Below are positions 1 through 8,052 of a stretch of DNA of 57,719 nucleotides, piece by piece. Every line of letters starts with the position of its first letter. Position 1 is the first letter of the stretch. The notes under the pieces are model-generated. The model searched no databases and was not told the origin of the DNA. It saw nothing but the letters and a program-made list of their open reading frames with translations. The DNA comes from a virus. The stretch lies in IMG/VR virus record IMGVR_UViG_3300029309_000042, positions 1-57,719 of that record, one strand, 5' to 3'. Made by a program: the position numbers and the translations under genes.

Positions 1-468
1 TAGTGAACACCTTGCATCTGCATTACTTTTTCAATTCCGTTTTCTATATTAGAGATGTCAGTCTTTAATCTTTTATCAGAAAAAGCAGTCACATCATTAT
101 TAAAAATCGCCGCTCCTGCACTAGACATATCAAGTGTAAGAGCAGTTATGGAAGAACCACCATCGTTACCTTTAAAAATAATATCTTTATCACTAACTTG
201 AGCATTAAAAATAACATCTGAATTTTCAATACCTATATTCATCATTGTAGTGCCATCATCTTTTATTGCTATATCACCACCACCTACATCTAGCGTAAAG
301 TCACCTGCTACATCTAAAGTTAAAGTACCATTAGGAGTTGCAATAGTTCCATTATCACCATCACTTGTTAGTGTCATATCTGTTCCTGCACCTAATTTTA
401 TTTGAGCATTATCCACAAAAGTAGCATCGTGGTTAAACGCCGCCGTTCCAGCATCTGACATATCAAGT
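1..468. repeat. Left copy of imperfect terminal direct repeat
   Basis: Bases 1-468 match bases 57252-57719 with no net length change. The outer parts (about 1-160 and 325-468) are nearly identical, while the centre differs strongly. Both copies encode the same stretch of a tail fibre, ending in the start of a peptidase S74 domain. The simplest reading is that the two contig ends overlap on a circular or permuted genome, with two alleles of the fibre module captured. Confidence 0.85.
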
Positions 469-1214
469 CTTAAAGCAACAACATCACTTGTGTCATCAAC
501 TCCTACAAATTCCATATCTTGATTGTTAACAGCACTTTTGATTCTAAAAAAATTTGAATTATTTTTTAACTCTCCAATGGTAGTGCCACCATCTTTGAAT
601 AATATATCTCCACCATCAGCATCTAATGTAATATCTCCAGCTACATCAAGTGTTAAGTCACCAGTGCCGTTTGTAATAGTTCCATTAGAACCGTCATGTG
701 TAATTTGTAAATCATCGTCTGCACCTATATTTAAAACAGCAGAGTCTGAATTTAAACTTAAGTCATCACCGACTTTAAGATCTACTACTGATAAAGAAGC
801 AAAAGCATCTGCAACAGCGGCTCCACTTCCTGCACCATCTAAATATACCACCTTTGCATCTCCAGGACCTATGGTTACGTTTGCACCAGACCCTTGTGAT
901 ATAATTATATTTTGTGAACCACTTGTGCCATTTTCAATTATGTGAACACGTTTCATCGTGTTAGGGGTTATGGTAATAGTACAAGCTGAGTCTAATGTAC
1001 CAGTATATTTAATGTACATAGCTCTTCCAGCATCAGTTGATCCATCTGCTATCGTTGTTGCATGAGTGTCAGCATTTGTTGTTATAGCTTCTGTGCCAAA
1101 CCCTAATGCCTCACCAATTAGTTCTAAATTTGTATTAGTTGAAGTACCCCATGTGCCTGATTCATCACCAGTGGCTATTTCTTTCAACCTTAAATTATTA
1201 GTATATTCTGGCAT
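1..1214 (-). CDS. Tail fibre protein, N-terminal part (C-terminus cut by window edge)
   Basis: The reading frame is open from the ATG at 1214 to the window edge (about 404 codons). The N-terminal ~150 residues look like a virion-attachment region. They are followed by beta-rich modules carrying the pattern LDVAGDITLDADGGDI, at least two related copies. The edge falls inside a peptidase S74 (intramolecular chaperone) domain, whose start SDKRLKTD is at about residue 378. In that family the Ser and Lys of this motif form the self-cleaving dyad that releases the chaperone after fibre trimerisation. The start overlaps the stop of the upstream gene as TAATG. The missing C-terminus is supplied by 57053-57251 if the ends are merged, giving 470 residues. 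Confidence 0.9.
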   Translation of the reverse strand, partial: MPEYTNNLRLKEIATGDESGTWGTSTNTNLELIGEALGFGTEAITTNADTHATTIADGSTDAGRAMYIKYTGTLDSACTITITPNTMKRVHIIENGTSGSQNIIISQGSGANVTIGPGDAKVVYLDGAGSGAAVADAFASLSVVDLKVGDDLSLNSDSAVLNIGADDDLQITHDGSNGTITNGTGDLTLDVAGDITLDADGGDILFKDGGTTIGELKNNSNFFRIKSAVNNQDMEFVGVDDTSDVVALRLDMSDAGTAAFNHDATFVDNAQIKLGAGTDMTLTSDGDNGTIATPNGTLTLDVAGDFTLDVGGGDIAIKDDGTTMMNIGIENSDVIFNAQVSDKDIIFKGNDGGSSITALTLDMSSAGAAIFNNDVTAFSDKRLKTDISNIENGIEKVMQMQGVH

Positions 1215-1912
1215 TATGCTACCCTTTCAATCCAATTAGCTACTTGATCTGGTTCTATTAACCCATATACATTTTCTACACCAACAAAACCAGTTACACT
1301 AACTCCCGTTAAAGATACCACAGAATTAGCTGATATTGCAAGTGTTCCTACAGAAATAGTCCCTGCGTTACCAGTAGTAGAAAAATTACAATCACCTAAA
1401 ATTACTGCTGTGCCTATAGATCCAGTTCCAGCAACAGTAGTTGGAGAAACTGTAGCACCACCAGTCATTCCTAATGTGCCAACAGATCCAGTACCAACAT
1501 TCGTGGTTACGGAGGCTCCAGCTCCCGCACCAACTACAACTGTTCCCACAGCAGTAGTTCCAACATTTGTTGTTACTGATAAATTTGATGCTCCTTTTAT
1601 AGTTACAGAGCCGACTGCCGTTGTTCCAACGACTGTTGTAACTGGTGCTCCAGTATTTTCTATAACTGTACTAGTGCCAATAGAACCAGTGCCAACTACA
1701 CCAGTTACAGATATTACTGCTGTTCCAGTGACTGCTTCATCACCAATATTTACTGATCCAGTAAGACCAGTTTCAGTGACTAAAGCTCCACCTCCGCCTA
1801 GAGCATCTCCTATTGCACCTGTACTTTCGAGTCCAGTAACTGCAAAAGAAACATTATCAATGCCACCCCAGCCACCAGAACCCCAAGTTCCTGCTCCCCA
1901 AGCGTTAGCCAT
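1214..1912 (-). CDS. Repetitive beta-structured virion protein
   Basis: 232 residues with a Trp/Gly-rich N-terminus (MANAWGAGTWGSGGWGG). About ten Gly/Val/Thr repeats of the type TNVGTxxVGTVxV follow, about 20 residues each. The composition suggests a beta-solenoid or stacked beta-strand tail or capsid-decoration protein. It is part of the neck/tail block and lies just upstream of the fibre gene with a TAATG overlap. No enzymatic motif is visible. Function is inferred from composition and position only. Confidence 0.7.
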   Translation of the reverse strand: MANAWGAGTWGSGGWGGIDNVSFAVTGLESTGAIGDALGGGGALVTETGLTGSVNIGDEAVTGTAVISVTGVVGTGSIGTSTVIENTGAPVTTVVGTTAVGSVTIKGASNLSVTTNVGTTAVGTVVVGAGAGASVTTNVGTGSVGTLGMTGGATVSPTTVAGTGSIGTAVILGDCNFSTTGNAGTISVGTLAISANSVVSLTGVSVTGFVGVENVYGLIEPDQVANWIERVA

Positions 1913-1923
1913 AAGGGTTTACC

Positions 1924-2391
1924 TTACGCTATACGAATTATAGCATTTGAAGCGTCAGCAGTAGGGAACTGTATTGTAAAAGTTCCAGATGTAGACGTTT
2001 TGTTAGATGTAAAATCTAATACACATACTGCTTTGTTAGAAGCAGAACTATTATAAATTAAAGCTCCCATTGCAGTAATTGTTGCAGTTGTAAAACTTAA
2101 ATCAGCAAAATCAGTAAAAGCAGTTGCAGTAGAAGTAGAAGTAGCAACAGATGGATCTACCCTTGTTAAACTAGCTCCACCAGTTGTATACGAACCACTA
2201 GAAGTTACTTCGCCAGTTGTAACAAGTGCAGTTGTTCCAAAACCTAAAGTAGCAGTTGTAGACGATTTTGCTCCAGTTCCTTCTGCAAAAAGTGCTAATT
2301 TAAAATCATTACCACCAGAATTTTTAAAATTGTGTACCCCCTCCAACAACTCTTTTTTGAAAGAATTACACATTGCTTGTGCTATAGCCAT
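1924..2391 (-). CDS. Virion structural protein (tail/neck)
   Basis: 155 residues, Ser/Thr/Ala-rich, with the N-terminal segment MAIAQAMCNSFKKELLEGVH. Its closing segment predicts beta strands (GTFTIQFPTADASNAIIRIA). Proteins of this type sit among neck and tail genes of marine podoviruses. The gene is 1 bp from its upstream neighbour and 12 bp before the next gene, so it is part of one late transcript. The exact role is unknown. Confidence 0.65.
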   Translation of the reverse strand: MAIAQAMCNSFKKELLEGVHNFKNSGGNDFKLALFAEGTGAKSSTTATLGFGTTALVTTGEVTSSGSYTTGGASLTRVDPSVATSTSTATAFTDFADLSFTTATITAMGALIYNSSASNKAVCVLDFTSNKTSTSGTFTIQFPTADASNAIIRIA

Positions 2392-2392
2392 A

Positions 2393-2680
2393 TTAGAGTC
2401 TCCTTATATATTCAGCCATTTCCTTTTGACCATTAGATCTTAATATGTGAACTATACTAGCTCGTTCTTCTCTCCTTGCCAAGAGTAAATAATTGTATAC
2501 TACTTTTTTAAGATGCTCCCTAAATTGTTTAGCTTGTTGTCTAATATGTGGTGGTGCTTGATCTGATATTGTAACTATCTTATCTACACATAAATCGGCT
2601 ACTTGCTCATTAGTTAACCCTCCATCATGTGAAGTATGAACATTAACACTACCGACTTCAGAAACATTTACATTAAACAT
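2393..2680 (-). CDS. Hypothetical late protein
   Basis: 95 residues from the ATG at 2680, chosen because GAGGAG lies 7 bases upstream; an in-frame ATG at 2695 would precede that ribosome binding site. The C-terminal half is charged and helical (QAKQFREHLKKVVYNYLLLARREERASI). It overlaps the upstream gene by 8 bp. No family is recognised. It could be a small tail-assembly or chaperone-like protein. Confidence 0.65.
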   Translation of the reverse strand: MFNVNVSEVGSVNVHTSHDGGLTNEQVADLCVDKIVTISDQAPPHIRQQAKQFREHLKKVVYNYLLLARREERASIVHILRSNGQKEMAEYIRRL

Positions 2681-3395
2681 TTTTATTCTCCTCATAAGTT
2701 ATCCCGGGAAGATCATCTCTTCCTATAATATTAGGTGAAGCATCCAAAGGCTCTGGCGGTTCTAACTTGGATTTTCTAGTTATTAACATTTCACCTTGTG
2801 TTGTTGTTGTTACAAGAGGGTCATCAAGTCTATGGTATCCATACAATTTTTGGTCATCAGGTATGTTCATATCAAGCAAAGAGGAACTGTGAGCTATATG
2901 TATTTTAATCTTTTTTGATATTGCTATCGCTAACCAAAATTCACAACAAGCTTTCCCAGCCTCAGCAAAATTTATAGCTTTATGTGTATAATCAAGACCA
3001 TACAAATGTAAATTTGTTACTCCTTGTGATATAGCGTAAGCAATGGCATACGGAACAGTATTATTAAAATAAGCGTATCCAGTTTTTTGTATAACTTCTT
3101 GCAATGGGTACTCAACAACGTCTGGGCATCTTTTATCTAGAGTGCAAGAAAATATAGGGACGTCTAATTTAGTAGTCAGCCTTTCAGCCATTATGTTTGT
3201 TTGTTTTCCAGCATTTGGTGTATCTAAAAACCTAGATGGTGGATCCATCATAAAACACTTATCATGAAATATTACACCCGACATAGAGTTTATAGCCCAT
3301 GTTTCATCAAACTTCTCACTTCTTATAGAAGCAAGAATATATTCACTACAGGTATTGCCTAAACCGACAATAGCTACGCTCTTAATTTTACTCAT
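2673..3395 (-). CDS. Rossmann-like hypothetical protein (DUF115/MptE-like suspected)
   Basis: 240 residues. The N-terminus has a beta strand followed by a Gly-rich turn (VAIVGLGNT, residues 7-15), as in Rossmann-type folds. A later segment (YAIAYAISQGVTNLHLYGLDYT) resembles the core of DUF115/MptE-like proteins. Its position between neck adaptor genes and tail genes suggests a role on the virion or on a cell-surface glycan, but no catalytic residues can be assigned with confidence. It overlaps the upstream gene by 4 bp. Confidence 0.6.
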   Translation of the reverse strand: MSKIKSVAIVGLGNTCSEYILASIRSEKFDETWAINSMSGVIFHDKCFMMDPPSRFLDTPNAGKQTNIMAERLTTKLDVPIFSCTLDKRCPDVVEYPLQEVIQKTGYAYFNNTVPYAIAYAISQGVTNLHLYGLDYTHKAINFAEAGKACCEFWLAIAISKKIKIHIAHSSSLLDMNIPDDQKLYGYHRLDDPLVTTTTQGEMLITRKSKLEPPEPLDASPNIIGRDDLPGITYEENKNV

Positions 3396-4036
3396 GTTTG
3401 TCTTTGTCTAACCAAACCTTCTCGATAAGAATCAGAATAATTTCTACCTTCTGCATAGTTCTTTAATCGTGCGATAGACTCTAAATATCTACCGTTGTAT
3501 AAAGTCAACAAATCTTGTTCCCCTTTCATAAAAGTGTATGCCTCTACTAATGTACCATATAGTAAAGCATCTGGGGCATTTGTACTAATCCATGTCGTTC
3601 CACTATCATCTGTAGTAAGAGAAGCTGGTCTATAATAGTAATGTAATTCTACTGCAAAATCTGCATTTGGAGTGGGTGCTAATATAAAATTGTTTACATC
3701 AAACTGTGCATAATATTTAGGTGTGCCAGTTACTGTAGGATCTGGGTGAAACTCTTGTATAAAGTTAACATCTTTTTGTAATAGAAAAATATTACTACCA
3801 CTACTAATAAGAGATAATGAAAAAGTAGCCATGTAATCCTCTGGTTTTTGTAAAAATTTATTACCAGAAGTAGCTGTTCCTTCAACATTTTTTCTAAAAT
3901 AATCAAGGTCAACCGTTTTAAAAATGCGTTCTTCTGCGTTTTTAATAAAAAAATCTAACTCATTTACAAAAGTAGACTCATCATTTTCTGTCCAGTCTTG
4001 AACAGATTGTTTTAATGTAGTTAATGTAAAGCTCAT
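3392..4036 (-). CDS. Head-tail adaptor (SU10-type / tubular A-like)
   Basis: 214 residues. The opening TLKQSVQDWTENDESTFVNELDFFIKNAEERIFKT is typical of phage adaptor proteins that bind under the portal. A later beta region (TGTPKYYAQFDVNNFILAPTP) and a helical end (GRYLESIARLKNYAEGR) follow that family's layout. It lies in the neck gene cluster downstream of the capsid gene, with ATGA overlaps on both sides. It is likely a ring protein connecting portal and tail. Confidence 0.75.
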   Translation of the reverse strand: MSFTLTTLKQSVQDWTENDESTFVNELDFFIKNAEERIFKTVDLDYFRKNVEGTATSGNKFLQKPEDYMATFSLSLISSGSNIFLLQKDVNFIQEFHPDPTVTGTPKYYAQFDVNNFILAPTPNADFAVELHYYYRPASLTTDDSGTTWISTNAPDALLYGTLVEAYTFMKGEQDLLTLYNGRYLESIARLKNYAEGRNYSDSYREGLVRQRQT

Positions 4037-4350
4037 GATACGCTCACTGTTACAGTTCCTAATGAAGCCGTAGCACTAAAACTTGAAAGTTCTGTACCTA
4101 ATATGCCTTTATCAGTATTAGTATAAACAATAAATTTTCTGTTATCATCTATTTCTTGTGGTCTAGGCTGATATAAAGCTTGTGGTTCAAAAGGTGGTTT
4201 TCTAGGTGTAAGTTGTGGATGCTTTCTTTCATATTCTGATCTATGAACTAAGTTACCATTCCACTCCATAACTCTTTCGCGATAAGGAAAAGCAAAACCT
4301 GACCGATCTGATATAAACTTAGATTTTTTTCCTAATGCGTATCTGCTCAT
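4033..4350 (-). CDS. Small neck/tail protein with VTVSVS C-terminus
   Basis: 105 residues, with many basic and proline residues in the middle (HPQLTPRKPPFEPQALYQPRP). It ends in SLGTVTVSVS, and almost the same ending closes the unrelated small protein at 51151-51447. Both sit beside neck or tail-stabilisation genes. The shared tail suggests a short beta strand that docks onto a common partner. It is coupled to neighbours by 4-bp overlaps. No known domain was recognised. Confidence 0.65.
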   Translation of the reverse strand: MSRYALGKKSKFISDRSGFAFPYRERVMEWNGNLVHRSEYERKHPQLTPRKPPFEPQALYQPRPQEIDDNRKFIVYTNTDKGILGTELSSFSATASLGTVTVSVS

Positions 4351-5015
4351 ACAAAACCATAATATGTACTACTTGGGGTTAATGATAAATTAGAACGGTC
4401 GCGATCCTCCGCAGAAGCCCTTTCAAACTCTTCTTCATACATAGCTTTTAATAACTGTACTCTATCTGGTGCTTTTTTCATGGCTAAATAATATGCCAAT
4501 CCAGCAGTCAGACAAGGGTAAAACCTAAAAGGTATTTCTAGAGTATCCTTTGCTGTATCTGCATCTTGTATTCTTGTTAAGGCATCGTATACAAAAACAT
4601 CTGTACTGTTTTCTGGTGTAGACCATAACTTTAATTTTGGTGTTATTTGTCTATCCAAAAAATACTGGCTTGGTCTGCCAGTTTGTGATTTAGTTGGTAT
4701 GTTTAAATATTGGTCACGACCTATTCTACTTATAGTAAAATCCGTACTTCCACGCCTTACAACAGCATTTAGTACATCTATAAGATCGGTAGCCAAATCA
4801 TACTCAGCAGTACCTGAAGTTAAAGTTTGTGTGCGTTGTTCTATTGTCCATTGATTCAATCCTCTATTAGCCCAATCAGCAAGTAATATATTCATAGATC
4901 TTCGTGCTGTTTGTAGATCATAACCAGTGCGAACTTCTAAGCCACAACGCTCAAAAGCTTCTTCTATGTACTCAGCTACATCAAGCTCAAAATTTGTAGA
5001 GGATGAAGTTGTCAT
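4347..5015 (-). CDS. Head completion / tail accessory protein (P22 gp4-like)
   Basis: 222 residues. The N-terminal helices (VAEYIEEAFERCGLEVRTGYDLQTARRSMNILLADWANRG) are characteristic of P22 gp4/SU10 adaptor-type proteins that extend the portal and close the head. The C-terminus has the expected beta and helical segments (FYPCLTAGLAYYLAMKKAPDR). Its position after the capsid genes and next to a second adaptor fits. It starts within the stop of the upstream mini-gene (TAATG). Confidence 0.75.
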   Translation of the reverse strand: MTTSSSTNFELDVAEYIEEAFERCGLEVRTGYDLQTARRSMNILLADWANRGLNQWTIEQRTQTLTSGTAEYDLATDLIDVLNAVVRRGSTDFTISRIGRDQYLNIPTKSQTGRPSQYFLDRQITPKLKLWSTPENSTDVFVYDALTRIQDADTAKDTLEIPFRFYPCLTAGLAYYLAMKKAPDRVQLLKAMYEEEFERASAEDRDRSNLSLTPSSTYYGFV

Positions 5016-5179
5016 TAACTATATGGACCTTTAACTACTTTGCCACCGTTAGCGAAGCTTTTCTTTTTCATAGCACCACCACCTACAGCAAAACTTTTCT
5101 TTTTCATAGCACCACCACCCATCATTTTTTCTTTATCGCCAGTAGCACCACCCATAGCATAGCTTTTTTTCTTCATCAT
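5015..5179 (-). CDS. 54-residue peptide with three KKKSFA repeats
   Basis: This is a short gene between 5176-5853 and 4347-5015, coupled to both (ATGA at its start, TAATG at its end). It encodes 54 residues built from three copies of the unit MKKKS(F/Y)Ax(G)G separated by Gly/Met-rich linkers, ending KVVKGPYS. The repeats are visible in the DNA as three near-identical stretches. The basic, Gly-rich peptide could bind DNA or a partner protein. Function is unknown. Confidence 0.7.
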   Translation of the reverse strand: MMKKKSYAMGGATGDKEKMMGGGAMKKKSFAVGGGAMKKKSFANGGKVVKGPYS

Positions 5180-5853
5180 TCTTTATTCTCCTTATAAAGA
5201 TTATTAAATGTTACATCAGGATCCATATATTGTTCATGTTCCTCTGCATTATGAGTCCATTGACTCGGTTTAAAATCGGGAGCTCCCTCTCCAGTTTCCC
5301 AGAGTGCAGGGGAAGTTACTCTTACCCTGTTGTTTGGCAAGGCAACTATGTTACCTGTCCAGTTGTCCGCCTTGATTAATTGAATAACATGACTCTGCTT
5401 ATGCTGAGCTGGGTCATCCGATAAATCAGACTGACTGTAATCTATTGTAAATAAATATTTACCGATATGCAACTTATTATCTATTTTACATATCCATGGA
5501 CTAACACTCACATAATCTAGCTTAACTACACTATGGTAATGAGAACTACAGTCCCAAGGTTGTGCAAACCGAGGGTGCATTATATCTGGCATAGTGTCAA
5601 GTGGTATATCAGCTACTAATGATGTCAATGGCATTCTAGCCCACATAGCACCACCATGTACATTTGGCTCTTTAGTACCATCAACTTCGCAACCAGTAAA
5701 AACTACTTGAAAACCTAATGTTCTATCAGGCATTGTTGTAACAGCAAAAGCGTGAGCATGAATAAATTCACCTCTATACTTTTCATGATTATGAGTAAAC
5801 TCTTTACGCACCCAACATTTAAAAAATGGGATATTACTAACTAAATAAGGCAT
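5176..5853 (-). CDS. Hypothetical late protein, His/Trp-rich
   Basis: 225 residues, rich in His, Trp and aromatic residues (FTHNHEKYRGEFIHAHAF; HPRFAQPWDCSSHYHSV). It looks like a globular beta protein; several His/Asp clusters could bind metal. It lies in the neck block with 1-4 bp spacing to neighbours. No family could be assigned. A hydrolase or sugar-binding virion component are possible alternatives. Confidence 0.65.
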   Translation of the reverse strand: MPYLVSNIPFFKCWVRKEFTHNHEKYRGEFIHAHAFAVTTMPDRTLGFQVVFTGCEVDGTKEPNVHGGAMWARMPLTSLVADIPLDTMPDIMHPRFAQPWDCSSHYHSVVKLDYVSVSPWICKIDNKLHIGKYLFTIDYSQSDLSDDPAQHKQSHVIQLIKADNWTGNIVALPNNRVRVTSPALWETGEGAPDFKPSQWTHNAEEHEQYMDPDVTFNNLYKENKE

Positions 5854-6125
5854 TAGGATTTTTTCTTTGCAGTTGTTTTCTTTTTAGGTTTTTTACCTTT
5901 ACCAAAAATATGTGCATCTACTTTCGCCGCTTTACCTCCAGTTAGCACAGAGTTAACACGAGCCATAGCCCATTGGTTTGGGGTAGTTCCAGGACGGTGT
6001 CCCGTTTTATAAGCCGCGAGTCCTTTGTTGTAGACTTGTCTTAACTGTCCCGCTGTGACTTTTTTACCTTTAGCTCTAGCTTTTTTTGCTTTTTCAGCTA
6101 AGGTCTTACTTACGTTTGCTGACAC
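5853..6125 (-). CDS. Small basic protein with Lys-rich tail
   Basis: 90 residues. The start codon appears to be GTG at 6125. A helical N-terminal half (KTLAEKAKKARAKGKKVTAGQLRQVYNKGLAAY) is followed by a segment with HRPGTTPNQWAMARVNSVLTGG and a Lys-rich tail. Proteins with a similar Gln-Trp-Ala-x-Ala-Arg-Val core are common beside structural genes in marine phages. A nucleic-acid-binding or packaged internal protein is plausible. Confidence 0.65.
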   Translation of the reverse strand: MSANVSKTLAEKAKKARAKGKKVTAGQLRQVYNKGLAAYKTGHRPGTTPNQWAMARVNSVLTGGKAAKVDAHIFGKGKKPKKKTTAKKKS

Positions 6126-6243
6126 GTTTTTTCCTCCTCTTGCTTGGCATTAGTCCTTTATTAACTGCTCTAGCTCTTTCACTAAAGCCTAGTTTTTTAC
6201 CACTGTTAAGCTTTTTTCTTATTGTTTCTAGTTTTGCTACCAT
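6106..6243 (-). CDS. 45-residue Lys/Arg-rich peptide
   Basis: Starts at ATG 6243 and ends at TAA 6106, overlapping the next gene by 20 bp and the previous one by 38 bp in a different frame. The peptide (MVAKLETIRKKLNSGKK...) ends in the basic tail KRRKKRVSKRK. It is one of at least six such mini-basic proteins in the late block. Condensation of DNA or RNA binding is possible. No family is recognised. Confidence 0.5.
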   Translation of the reverse strand: MVAKLETIRKKLNSGKKLGFSERARAVNKGLMPSKRRKKRVSKRK

Positions 6244-6352
6244 TTTTCTTTTTCATAGTTGCACCTTTAATAATATCACCACGAGTAATTTTATTAAAAG
6301 GTGCTGTTAGTGAAGCTAACTTTTTTTGTTTAGGTGTTAGTTTTTTCTTCAT
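6206..6352 (-). CDS. 48-residue basic peptide (MKKKLTPKQKKLA type)
   Basis: Runs from ATG 6352 (ATGA overlap with the stop of the upstream gene) to TAA 6206. It opens with MKKKLTPKQKKLASLTAP, followed by FNKITRGDIIKGA and a Lys/Asn tail. I recognise this pattern as a small conserved peptide of marine phages that pairs a Lys-rich start with an ITRGD-type motif. Its role is unknown. Confidence 0.65.
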   Translation of the reverse strand: MKKKLTPKQKKLASLTAPFNKITRGDIIKGATMKKKNGSKTRNNKKKA

Positions 6353-6627
6353 TTCTTTTTACCTCCATACATTTTTCTAAATCGTTTAGTGTACACAGAC
6401 TCTTTTGTTTTTCTGCGTTTACCTTTTTTATCAAAATCTGTACTAAATTTATAAGCAGATGGATCATTATCCGCTTTGGGTGCATTACGTTGTATCTCTT
6501 TACGTCTTTTAACTTTTTCTGTAGAGGATAAACCTTTTAAATATTTTGGAGGTATTTTACGTTTAGTTTTCTTTTTGGCAGGAGGCTTACTTATTTGTTT
6601 TGACATTTGTCCTCTTGTTATAGCCAT
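6349..6627 (-). CDS. Basic histone-like small protein
   Basis: 92 residues from ATG 6627, chosen because GGAG lies 6 bases upstream; an earlier in-frame ATG exists at 6681. The sequence is highly basic (KPPAKKKTKRKIPPKYLKGLSSTEKVKRRKEIQRNAPKA), and it ends KRFRKMYGGKKK. Basic proteins with a P-x-YLKGLS core recur next to phage structural genes. A DNA-binding or virion-internal role is likely but not shown. Confidence 0.65.
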   Translation of the reverse strand: MAITRGQMSKQISKPPAKKKTKRKIPPKYLKGLSSTEKVKRRKEIQRNAPKADNDPSAYKFSTDFDKKGKRRKTKESVYTKRFRKMYGGKKK

Positions 6628-6785
6628 TTGAATATCTCCGGAACAAAGGCAGAGGCTATTATCAATACACCTAACCCCCACAGTTTTGTATCAAACCTAT
6701 CAAGTTGTTGTTCAATACGTTTGTATCTATCAGCACATTCTGACTCGTGCTTTTCAAGTAATTTTAAAACTTCATCTGCTTTCAT
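6618..6785 (-). CDS. 55-residue coiled-coil protein with C-terminal membrane segment
   Basis: Starts at ATG 6785 (TAATG overlap with the upstream gene) and stops at 6618. Residues 1-32 form a charged amphipathic helix (MKADEVLKLLEKHESECADR); residues 35-53 form one hydrophobic segment (LWGLGVLIIASAFVPEIF). This layout matches small XhlA/holin-accessory-like membrane proteins. It could help lysis or anchor virion assembly at the membrane. Confidence 0.65.
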   Translation of the reverse strand: MKADEVLKLLEKHESECADRYKRIEQQLDRFDTKLWGLGVLIIASAFVPEIFKWL

Positions 6786-7069
6786 TACCAAGCCTTACAA
6801 GACCAATATCTAGCAGTAAATTTATCCTTTGCAGTATCACATCTATGACGTGCTCTAAAAGATTTTCTGCGTCCTGGCTGATCTTTTTTTATGGACATAT
6901 TAGGGTCACCAAATCGGACTAATTTTATTTGTGTTCCTTTTTTTGCTAATACAGCAGATTTTTTAGGACCTCCAGGAGTTTTCTTAGGTTTATTAAATCC
7001 AGGAAAAGTTTCCCCTCGGTAAGTAATTTTACCTGAGGGGGTTCTTTTTACGTCCTTAGTAGTAGCCAT
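6785..7069 (-). CDS. Small basic protein ending RYWSCKAW (DUF6321-like)
   Basis: 94 residues. Lys/Pro/Gly-rich N-terminal half (FPGFNKPKKTPGGPKKSAVLAKKG), then a segment with IKLVRFGDPNMSI and a compact end RARHRCDTAKDKFTARYWSCKAW. I recognise this ending from a small conserved family in marine phages (DUF6321-like). Two Cys and two His near the end could bind zinc. The stop overlaps the next start as TAATG. Confidence 0.65.
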   Translation of the reverse strand: MATTKDVKRTPSGKITYRGETFPGFNKPKKTPGGPKKSAVLAKKGTQIKLVRFGDPNMSIKKDQPGRRKSFRARHRCDTAKDKFTARYWSCKAW

Positions 7070-7473
7070 TAACTATACTCTTTTTTGACTTGTAGTATCA
7101 CAGTGTATGTATCAGCACTAGAATGCCCTACTGTGGTAAATTGTATATCACCAGTTTTACCTGATCCTGCATTATTTGGTAATCCTCCAAATATTGAGTA
7201 ATCATGATAACCACTTTGGTTTTCACCTAATTCAATACAAAACACATCACTAGTTGCGTCAAACAAAATTTTCACCTTCATACCGTTACATTGCCACCAT
7301 ATTTTTTCTATAGTGGCTCCAGTACAAGCTTGACCAAGAGAATTATTAGATAAGGCACTTACATCTACCTTTGTAACAGCACTTTCACCAGTGCCGTCTG
7401 ACACGTTTGTGAATTTTAATACTGCCTTGCTACTACCATCTATGATAGTTTGTGAGGTTACTGCATCTGCCAT
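7069..7473 (-). CDS. Virion structural protein (beta-rich)
   Basis: 134 residues, beta-rich with alternating Val/Thr/Asp (SKAVLKFTNVSDGTGESAVTKVDVSAL), and a segment IEKIWWQCNGMKVKILFDA that suggests a jelly-roll strand pair. It lies in the late block, 12 bp after the next capsid-adjacent structural gene. It probably decorates the capsid or neck. No motif points to catalysis. Confidence 0.65.
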   Translation of the reverse strand: MADAVTSQTIIDGSSKAVLKFTNVSDGTGESAVTKVDVSALSNNSLGQACTGATIEKIWWQCNGMKVKILFDATSDVFCIELGENQSGYHDYSIFGGLPNNAGSGKTGDIQFTTVGHSSADTYTVILQVKKEYS

Positions 7474-7485
7474 ATAATCCTCCTA

Positions 7486-7992
7486 TTATTGATCAGCAAA
7501 AGCTGGAGCGGTCGCTGATGTTACATTACCAAATATTTGGTAATTAGTTGTGTTCAAACCGATTATAGTAATATCAAATCCAGCAGGAACGTTTAATTGT
7601 ATACTACTGTTTGAGTTTCCATCAGAAAAAACAGAACTTACTTCATTGTCAGAATCTAAAAATGTAACACCACCAATATAAAAATTTGTATTTCCTGGAG
7701 TTACTATAATGGCATCTGTTCCATCAGCGGCTCCACCAGCATAAACAAATCTAAATATTGATCCAGCTATTGGTGCTGGAAGTGTGTATGTATTGTCTTG
7801 ACTTCCATCTGGAACAAGTAAAATTCTACCACTATGAGTAGCATTTGTAAGTGTAACGTCACCATCAGATAAACTTACTGGACCGTCACCTAAAGTAATA
7901 ACTTCTGTAATTGTTCCAGTTGAAGCATTCTTACTGATTGTTTTCATTGTAGTTTCAGATCTTAAGGGACCTGTAAAAGTTGTATTAGCCAT
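7486..7992 (-). CDS. Virion structural protein
   Basis: 168 residues, beta-rich, with Gly/Asp/Thr-rich turns (LGDGPVSLSDGDVTLTNATHSGRI). Its start is preceded by AAGGAGATTAAT, a good ribosome binding site. It is the first gene after the capsid terminator at 8053-8081, so it may be expressed by read-through or from a promoter in the gap. A capsid fibre or decoration role is inferred from position. Confidence 0.65.
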   Translation of the reverse strand: MANTTFTGPLRSETTMKTISKNASTGTITEVITLGDGPVSLSDGDVTLTNATHSGRILLVPDGSQDNTYTLPAPIAGSIFRFVYAGGAADGTDAIIVTPGNTNFYIGGVTFLDSDNEVSSVFSDGNSNSSIQLNVPAGFDITIIGLNTTNYQIFGNVTSATAPAFADQ

Positions 7993-8052
7993 ATTAATCT
8001 CCTTGTCTTGGCTTTGTCGGGTATATTCCCGTCAAGGTATTAAAACTATAAC

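Noticed and set aside
1410-1943. A 177-codon open frame on the plus strand, Pro/Val/Thr-rich
   Set aside because: It is the complement of the repetitive Gly/Val/Thr protein at 1214-1912. The repeats keep the opposite frame open; no ribosome binding site and opposite to all neighbours.
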